Source: Chrysopilus asiliformis (taxonomy: Eukaryota; Arthropoda; Insecta; Diptera; Rhagionidae). From it: a DNA stretch of 64,000 nucleotides. The stretch's first letter is position 1; each line of letters opens with the position of its first letter. A program made the position numbers and the translations under genes. Below the pieces are notes generated by a model. The model was not told the DNA's origin and did no database searches. It worked only from the letters and a program-made list of their open reading frames with translations. The stretch is taken from contig OZ035960.1 in NCBI GenBank assembly GCA_964034945.1, forward strand, positions 46,913,002-46,977,001, given 5' to 3'. Below, piece by piece: positions 56,216-64,000 of the stretch.

Positions 56216-57073
56216 TGTATTTACACTAAGAAAAATAATAAAGCTGATCCAAATCACAGGCAGCCGGACTTATCTATTACATGACATTGCATCTTCAAAA
56301 TACCTATATCAGGTCAACTCGTGCAGCTCCTTACGCCATATTTTACTTCCTGCAGGTTTAATTTTTAAATTTCATCCGCCACGGGTTTTACTTTTCCTCT
56401 CACAGGTAAGCGATCGCCTAGCATAGGCTAAAGTTCGATTTTTACTCCATTTTTCTCAGTGAATTTCTGCTTGACATTTCCAATTTTTTCGAAATAAAAA
56501 TTGGGAAAGTCCCGATTTTTTCGAAATAATATATAAAAAGAGCTAAATGAGTTTTAACATGTCAGATAAAAAATAAAACACAGTGACTTCCAAAGACGTC
56601 TTTATTATCCAACAGCTAATTCCAACTGGTCGAATACTGATAGAGTGGAAATAGAGTTGCCTGATTTCACAGCGATTACAAACATAAATTAAACCTAGCT
56701 CAATTGCTTCTTCGTCCCCAAAAACTTAAAAATTGTAAATTTCATAACAATCCGTTGAAGTTGTTACACCAAAATAATATTTCATTTTCAGTTGTTTTCC
56801 TAATTAGAAATTTTTACTATCAGAACATCAACCAGGGTATTCTCTTAATTCTTCTCAGCAATTGAAGGTCTTTTTGTGGAATTATTTATTTTCGCTTGAT
56901 TCATTTTATCATTTGAATGGTTTACTGAATCATTACACATTTGAAAAACCCCGAAAACCTGATTACTTGCTTCATGAATGTCTAAAAGTATTTAATCAAA
57001 TTAATCATAAATTTTAGTTTAATAGCGTAGCATTAAAAGTCTATTACGCTCATAAATTAAAAACATAATTGAA
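56216..57073. other. Spacer upstream of gene E
   Basis: No gene found. Contains AT-rich sequence and a short duplication near 56490-56530 (TTTTTTCGAAATAA repeated). Probably includes the gene E promoter. Confidence 0.5.
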
Positions 57074-60000
57074 ATGGGTTTAAAAGTAGTCTTATTTTTA
57101 GGTGTTTTAAATGGTTTTATTTTAGCAACATTTGCTAATGGTCCGTGGTGCAACCGACTTGTCGTATTTACCCAATCGCCGGTAGATATTAGCAGGACTG
57201 TTGACTCCTTGGTACTGACAGGAAATTTTTTGCAAAGAAAATTTAATATATTTAATTGAAATTTTTCGCATAGCCCGTAACTGAAACGAGTGAAATACGA
57301 GTTTGCTGTCCAGGATATGTTCAGGTGGATGATTCATGCGTAGCCCAATGTGGAAATTGCGGGCACGGATTCTGTTCGACACCGGGTGTTTGTGTCTGCA
57401 ATCCCGGATATAAAAAGGATAGGCGGGGAACGTGTAAGGCGACGTGCAGCAGTCCATGTATCAATGGTTACTGCACTATGCCAGAGACTTGTACGTGTGC
57501 GCCAGGGTACCGACTGAAATCAGGATCGAAATTCGAGTGTACTCCCATTTGCCAACCGGTTTGTTTAAATGGTGACTGCGTGGGTCCAGACAAGTGTAAG
57601 TGCTGGGAGGGCTATGAATTTTCAACGCGGACAGCTTGTAAACCAGCTTGTAAAATGCCATGCACAAATGGAATTTGCGTTGGTCCGGACACATGTCAGT
57701 GTTTCCCAGGCTTCCGAAATGATTCGAATGGGGTTTGCTATCCGGTGTGCGATAGACCCTGCCAAAATGGTATCTGCATCCAGCCAAATGAGTGTTCTTG
57801 TCAACCCGGGTTTGTCGTTGATTCCAGTGATCCTTTTAAGTGTAATCCTGTTTGTCCTTTGGGATGTACAAACGGCAAATGTGTAGCGCCGAACATTTGC
57901 CAATGCAATCCTGGTTATGAAGTTGCGGCTCCAGGAAATTGCATACCTGTGTGCGGTGAATGTGGCAATGGAGTCTGCGTGGCACCAGAAACGTGCAACT
58001 GCTTAGCTGGATTTAAAAAAGATTCCTTGGGGGAATGCCAACCATATTGCAGTATTGCTTGTACGAATGGGGTTTGCTCTGCCCCAGAAATATGTTCCTG
58101 TCTTGAAGGATATACCGAAAATCCAACTATTCGACACACTTGCGATCCTGTATGTAGAAAACCTTGTTCTAATGGAATTTGCGTTGGTCCGGACACATGT
58201 GAGTGTTTTCGCGGCTTCCGGAATGATTCGAACGGGGTTTGCTATCCGGTATGCGATAAACCCTGCGAAAATGGAATCTGCACCCAGCCAAATAAGTGTT
58301 CTTGTTATCCTGAATTTGCAGTTGATCGTAGCGATTCTTTTAAGTGTAATCCTGTTTGTCCTTTGGGGTGTGCAGACGGCAAATGTGTAGCGCCGAACAT
58401 TTGTCAATGCAACGTAGGTTTTCAACTGTCCGCTCCGGGGAATTGCACACCGATTTGTAGCAACTGCATTAACGGTCAATGTGTAGCACCTGAAATTTGC
58501 AATTGTTTGATTGGATATGCACTGCATTTAAACGGAACGTGTAAACCAACGTGCGCAGAGACCTGTATTAATGGATTTTGTTCTAATCCAAACTATTGCG
58601 AGTGCAATGATGGGTACCAGAAATTTACCGGAAACTATTGCGCGCCAATTTGCAGCAATGGTTGTTTTAATGGAGTTTGTATTGCTCCCGAAATGTGCCA
58701 ATGTTGGGATGGCTACCAATTTGATTCACCTGGAAAATGTTCCCCCAAATGTGAAAACTGCGCGAATGGCGATTGCGCTGCTCCTGGTGTTTGCGAATGT
58801 AATTTGGGATATGTAAAAAATCTGACGGACTTTTGCGAGCCAGTGTGTGTGAAAGAATGTGTGAATTCTACGTGTTCCGGTCCAAATAGTTGCTCCTGCT
58901 TACCTGACTACGCCCCTGATTCGGTCGAGACGAATATTTGCCATCCTGTTTGCAAAGGTGGTTGTGAAAATGGTTTCTGCGAATCTCCAAATGTTTGTAA
59001 ATGTAAAATAGGCTACAAGAAGGTCTCGGAAACCATATGCGCCCCTATTTGTTCAAACTGTACGAACGCAATTTGCATTGCGCCGGAAACTTGTCAGTGT
59101 TTGGAGGGTTTCGGGGAACTAAGGGAAAATTTTTGCACTCCGATTTGTTGGAATCTTTGCGTAAATGCATTTTGCAGTGCTCCAGATACATGCACTTGTT
59201 ACGATGGATATAAAAAAGTTGCCAACCGCATTGCAACCAGTCACAGAATTGTGAATGTATAGGGCCAGAATTTTGCAGATGTCTGCCAGGATATGTACTC
59301 GGATATGATGATAAATGCCAACCTTTTTGTAATAATTGCGGAAATGGAATTTGTGTGGCACCAGGAGTTTGTGAGTGTAGCTCAGGATATTTTTTGAATG
59401 CGAATGGAATTTGCGAACCAGTCTGTGCGGTTTGCGAAAATGGGTTCTGTTCGGAACCGAATTTTTGCAGCTGTTTTTCGGGATACCAAAAAGAAGAGCA
59501 CGATGCAGTTAGATGTGTTCCTGTTTGTACAGGAAATTGCGTTCCTGGAACCTGCGTTGCTCCTGAAACATGCGACATTTCCTGTCCTATTGGATATATT
59601 GTGGAGCACAATACATGCATTCCGCTTTGTAATGGAACCATTGATGGCTGTATGAATGGCGCTTGTATTGGAGCAGATGTTTGCAGTTGTTCTGAAGGAT
59701 TTGTCTTGAGCCAGGACGATATTTTCATTTGTGTGCCAATTGAAAGAACTTGTGTGAAATGCAATGAGCTTAATAATAGGTGAGTATCAAGCAAGTTGTA
59801 TTGCTTTGTAATTTTTTAGGTTATATTTTTCTGTTTTAAAATTAATTTTTGTCAAAAATAGCGATAAACCGAGTTTTTTATTCGATTTTAAAGCGAATTT
59901 TTATACTTGCTTATAAGTATTCTCTCCATTAAATCCCTAAATTATCTTTCAACCAGCAGCAAATAAAATATTGACTCTTTCTTTCTTTTAGATATCTTGA

Positions 60001-60263
60001 TGGAGGTGGTTTAATATATTTTATTATTATAATTTGCGCTATTTTGCTGATATCCCTAATGACGCTTATTGTATGTAGTCGAGAATATATTATTTATAAA
60101 TTCCAAAAAAATCAACAAAAAGGTAATTTTTGAAATATTTAGTTTTTCTCCGAGATTAAATAGTAATTAATTTTAATTAAATATTTTAGAGTTGATATAT
60201 AATGGTATTGAAATGTTTACAACAAAGTCATGTGTTGAGATCAGTGATAAAAATCCAATTTGA
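57074..60263 (+). CDS. Nimrod-like membrane receptor with a frameshift (gene E)
   Basis: Exon 1 (57074-57181, or to 57214 using a later GT) codes a signal peptide and a WCNR region; exon 2 (57274-59779) begins PVTETSEIRVCCPGY, the classic Nimrod CCxGY start, and has more than 20 NIM repeats; exon 3 (59992-60122) codes the membrane helix (IYFIIIICAILLISLMTLIV); exon 4 (60190-60263) codes the tail. All joins are in phase. The frame breaks near 59220: after CYDGYKKV it must shift to continue with CQPHC and CECIGPEFC. About four residues of the usual spacing are also missing there, which suggests a small deletion (about 13-14 bases). As read here the protein would stop at 59262, before the membrane segment. 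No GT-AG intron explains the shift. Confidence 0.82.
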
Positions 60264-61009
60264 GGTTATGTTTAAAGTGTAATTATGTAAAAACCCAATT
60301 ATTATTACAATTAAAATGTTTTTATTGTTTATACTTTTTTTTGACTCACATACTTTTTTACTTTATTTGCTATAGACAGAAAGCCTTGTATTTATGATAG
60401 AGAGCGAGTCGAGTACGGGGGCAGAGAGAAAATTTCTGATCAGTACGAAATTCGTTTCAGGCAAAATTATTAGGATGTTTGTGCATGTATGCCTGTCACT
60501 CCGTCTGTCGGTCGGTCTGTCGGTCGATCTGTCGGTCTGTCGGTCGGTTTGTCTGTCTTTCGGTTTGCTGGTCTTTTAGCCTGTCGTTCTGTCCGTTTTA
60601 CTCGAGAACACGTTGAGCTAGCGACTTGAGAGTCAGGCTAAGTTCTTAAACGGGCAAAATTGGACGATTGCTTCCCTCCTCCCTCGTTTTTTGCAATTTT
60701 CTCATATCAAGTCTTATGAAAAATTGATAAAGCCAAAATATGTTTAGAATATGGTTTTACATAACGCATCCATACATCAATATCCAATCGAACCACTGCT
60801 TCCCCTTCTCCCATACAAATGGAATACTTTTTTCCTGTTTTCTCAAAAACGGTTAGTCGTATTGAAAAATGTATAAAGATGAAATGTGTTTAGAATATGA
60901 TTTTACACATACATTAAAATCCAATCGGACTACTTCTTTCCCCTTTTTTTATACAAATGGGTTTTTTAAGTAAATATTTATGTTATCACTAGCTTGCATA
61001 CCCGTCGTC
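60264..61009. repeat. (GTCG/GTCT)n run and GACA-family relic
   Basis: CTGTCGGTCGGTCTGTCGG units at 60495-60595, followed by a diverged GACA-family copy (CTAAGTTCTTAAACGGGC at 60640, TAGTCGTATTG near 60855). No gene; the short plus-strand frame is low-complexity. Confidence 0.65.
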
Positions 61010-61450
61010 GCCGGGTTAAGTTTTTTAAATTTTTTTTTGATGGTCTATGTTGGAGCTAAACTTCAGGCCAATCGGCTCGGTAGTTTCCCCGCGAAAGGGT
61101 AACATAGAGGAAGAGCTAAGTTTCGATATCACTTTACCCTCTCCCCTTACTCCCCCACCTCTCGGACTACTTTTTAGTGGATCTTTGTTGGGGCTGGACC
61201 CCCGACGAACATTTATGCCAAATTTCAGGCCAATCGGTTCAGTAGTTTTCCCGCGAAAGAGTAACATAGCGCAAAAACTAAGTTTCGAAATCAGTTTACC
61301 ACCTCCCCTCACTCCCCCCACCCCTCGCGCAACTTTACCGTATGACTATGTTGGAACCAGAACTACCACATATACTCATGCCAAATTTCAAGTCAATCGG
61401 TTCACCCGTTTTTGCGTGAAAGAGGAACAGACAGACAGACAGACAGACAG
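61010..61450 (+). repeat. Dispersed repeat, CCAATCGG family
   Basis: Close relative of 10795-11255: GGCCAATCGG twice, CCCCCGACGAAC, CACCCGTTTTTGCGTGAAAG and a final (CAGA)n at 61427-61452. Confidence 0.75.
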
Positions 61451-61940
61451 ACACCAACTCATTTTTATATATTAGTATATTAGTATATTAGTATTAGTAT
61501 GATTAGTATGATGATATAGAGTGTCATATCGAGTATTTGACGATTGGCCCCAGGCAATTGTAGCTTTTCCTATGCTTTTTGACAAGTTTTTTTTTGTGAA
61601 CATATAAATAACTAGAGAGGTCTCCCCTGGTTATGGTCTAAATTGCACAGGGACGTATTTTTGAAACATTAGATCCTTTTCGTATCAGACGATGATGTCC
61701 CAAACTAAACAATTTGGATACTGTAAGTGAAAAAGTTTCTTTTCAATGGATAAAGTTTTCTGTAGAAACCAATTTTATTAAAAGAACTAAAAAAAAATCT
61801 CGTTTTTTTTCTTAAACAATTACTATATAATAAAGTACATATATATCTTTAGAATATTTATATAACAATATATAAATGAATAAATGTAATACTAATGGAT
61901 CGGAACTAAGCTCTACTTCAGTCAAAAAATATCCCACAAA
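61451..61940. other. Spacer downstream of gene F
   Basis: Starts with a TATTAGTAT microsatellite (61468-61510). No gene seen; should contain the 3' UTR of gene F on the minus strand. Confidence 0.5.
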
Positions 61941-64000
61941 TTAAGGAGTATACTGGACCACGCCAATTGCCTTCTCTAAAAATGAGAAAAAAATAATAAT
62001 AGAAAATTTTTTATTAAAAGCAAATCCTGTTCACATTTACCCTTTTTGCCGATATTATAATGTTTAATGCCATATTTCTCCCGACAAAAGCATAAACTTA
62101 TCATCACAGCTCCAAATACCAACAATAATACTGCTACCACAACATAAATGTAGTTTATGCTATCCGAATTACCACCACTAAAAAAGAATTTTATTATGAT
62201 TCACAATTAATTTGTTTTTGGAAAACAAATGATTCAAAACTTACTATCGCTCGTCCCCTTCGATAAGCGCTTCTACGCAAATGAAATCATCCAATCTTAC
62301 GAAACCCTCAAGGCATTCGCAATTATCTGGTCCAATGCAAGTTCCATTGACGCATCCATCTTCCGCGTTATCACATAGTGGAATGCAGCGATTAAATTCG
62401 GTGCCATTGTACTCATTGTCTGGAACATAACCGTGGAAACATTCGCATAGATTTGGTTCGACGCAGAAACCATTTTCACATTTGGTTGCACATTTTGCAA
62501 CGCAATTATTGTCATCATTTAATTCGTATCCATCAATACATTGACATATATTGCTATCGTCACAATTTCCATTCGTACAGGAATCCTGACAAAATCGAAT
62601 GCATTCGTTCAGTTCTGTTTCCGAAAGGGTAAACCCATCGAAACATTCACAAACACCCTGTACGCAGGAACCATTGATGCATTCGGGATTACAAACCGTT
62701 TGTTCGTAGTAGTCATCCAGTAATCGAACTCCAATCTTAGATGGCAATTCCTCCCCAGAATTCGGGTATTTGCACTTTCCAGGAGCTTTGCAAGTTCCAG
62801 GAATGCATTCCTCATCACAAACAGGCACGCAGACATTCCAATTATTTGAATCGTGCTGGTAACCCTCTAGACATGTGCATGCGTTTGGAAATGAGCAAAC
62901 CCCATTGACGCAAGTCAGTTCACAAATTGGAATGCAGGTTCCATTTTCACTAGCTTGATATCCTGGACCACATTCACATATCCCTGGTGCTTTGCAGATT
63001 TCGGAACTGCAATTGTTGCAAACTGGATGACAGATACCATCAGGACCTTCTTCGTAACCTGCCCAGCATTCACAGAGATTGGGTCGAATGCAATCGCAAT
63101 TTTCTCTACTCTCGCACTTTGGGTCGCAAATATTCGGATGGGTCGTATTGGGTGTGAATCCCTCTAGGCAGGTACAGACGTTTGGTTTTGTGCACTCGGA
63201 ATTAATGCAGGATTCTTGGCAAATGGGTTGACATAATCCTGGTCTTTCACTCATTTGGTAATCCTCGAGACAGGTACATTCGTCTGGAGCAGTGCAAAGT
63301 CCGTTCTCGCATTTCAAACAGAGTGGAAAGCACTTTCGCGCCTCGTTGAGTGCAAATCCTTTCAAACAATGACAGATTTCCGGTGCTACGCAGTGACCAT
63401 TTAGACAGTCTGAACAAATAGGGCTACAAACTGTGAAATTAGAGGACGTTTTTCCATATCCTGGCGAACAGACACATTGATTCGGCGCCTCGCAAGATCC
63501 ATTTTCGCATCCTTCCTCACAAACGGGTTCACAAATGTGAGATTGACTTTCAGTCTTCTGGTAGCCTTCGTGGCAGGTACAATTATCTGGTTCTGTACAA
63601 TCTCCATTTATGCAATTATTTCTGCAAACTGGTTGGCAGACTGCATCCCATGAAGAATCATATCCTTCGAAGCACGTGCATTGATTAGGCGATTTACAGA
63701 AACCGTTGGTACAATTTATGCAAACTGGTTTGCAGTCATGATCGGTACTGGAGAGCTTCTCATAATCCTCCCAACATTGACAAACGTTGTGATTAACGCA
63801 ATTACCGTTTACACATCCAGGATCGCAAATCGGATTGCATAAATTGGGGGATGTTTCATTCGATTTAAATCCGTCTGGGCAACCGCAAGTTTCTGGTGCC
63901 AGGCAGTAGCCATTTATGCAAGGCAAAGAACATATAGGCTCGCAAATACCAATCTCATTCATCCCGTATCCTTCATAGCAGCTGCAGTTTTGTGGGGCGA
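61941..64000 (-). CDS. Nimrod-like membrane receptor, 5' end outside window (gene F)
   Basis: Reads from the right edge: EGF exon 64000-62245 with about 16 NIM repeats, membrane exon 62177-62041 (YIYVVVAVLLLVFGAVMISL), tail exon 61975-61941 ending in TAA. Introns are 67 and 65 bp and in phase. The upstream part, including the signal peptide and any CCxGY motif, lies beyond 64000. The plan of exons matches genes D and E; F is convergent with E, about 1.7 kb apart. Confidence 0.88.

Noticed and set aside
59220..59262. An intron to explain the frame change in gene E
   Set aside because: No GT-AG pair of workable length restores the frame; the only GT-AG span is about 24 bases.

Overview
The window looks like nuclear DNA of an insect. 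It is AT-rich, its genes have short GT-AG introns (about 50-75 bp where I could place both ends), and it holds several genes for Nimrod-type EGF/NIM-repeat proteins (signal peptide, CCxGY motif, long runs of CxPxC..C.NG.C..P..C.C..GY repeats, C-terminal membrane anchor). It also carries P/THAP, PIF/Harbinger, hAT, piggyBac, Helitron, LINE and Ty3/gypsy (errantivirus-like) elements. I cannot name the order with confidence; the compact introns would suit Diptera.

Host genes. Five Nimrod-like genes and two gene fragments form a dispersed cluster: (A) a 5'-truncated minus-strand copy at 5692-7021, with a small plus-strand EGF fragment fused head-on at about 7028-7157; (B) a very large, apparently secreted gene at 15740-20602 (about 1600 aa) with a 33-bp coding minisatellite making a Ser/Thr/Asp/Gln linker; (C) a full membrane-anchored gene at 22571-25180 on the minus strand, the parent or sister of A; (D) a four-exon membrane gene at 51406-52710; (E) a membrane gene at 57074-60263 that carries a frameshift; (F) a minus-strand membrane gene at 61941-64000 that runs off the right edge. 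By homology to insect Nimrod/Draper/Eater proteins these are likely phagocytic receptors or secreted binding proteins of haemocytes; that role is inferred.

Left part (1-15700). A 122-bp satellite (1-697) is followed by a repeat block that also flanks gene C. Comparing the two paralogous blocks gives exact empty sites for insertions: a 1051-bp P-like element with a decayed THAP gene (1236-2286), and a 2416-bp TA-flanked element (2717-5132) holding another repeat that is itself split by a 1224-bp TA-flanked element (3332-4555). Next come a broken gypsy element on the minus strand (about 7158-10575), split by a solo LTR (8361-9474) and a piggyBac-type MITE (10295-10500), and a structurally complete 2760-bp PIF/Harbinger transposon (11432-14191) with a 360-aa DDE transposase and a Myb/MADF-like partner, sitting inside an older inverted-repeat element.

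Middle (25200-30300). LINE, Helitron and GACA-rich repeats, including a 308-bp tandem duplication whose junction holds a 55-bp patch copied from the nearby Helitron helicase.

Satellite block (about 30336-49700). Seven tandem copies of a unit carry the last ~100 codons of a hAT transposase. In six of them the ORF runs straight into an array of a 13-bp repeat (GGGCATCGTGCAC/T) from 218 bp to 2.7 kb long. Units alternate between a long-array type with an intact TA-flanked MITE and a short-array type in which that MITE is interrupted by the 122-bp satellite. The seventh unit lacks the 13-bp array and keeps an apparently original hAT C-terminus; it is interrupted by a hAT-type element (47796-49206) with a nested MADF-carrying element.

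Right part (49700-64000). Genes D, E and F with MITEs (52899-53172, 54519-55271), a pre-miRNA-like hairpin (54111-54184) and dispersed GACA-tailed repeats.
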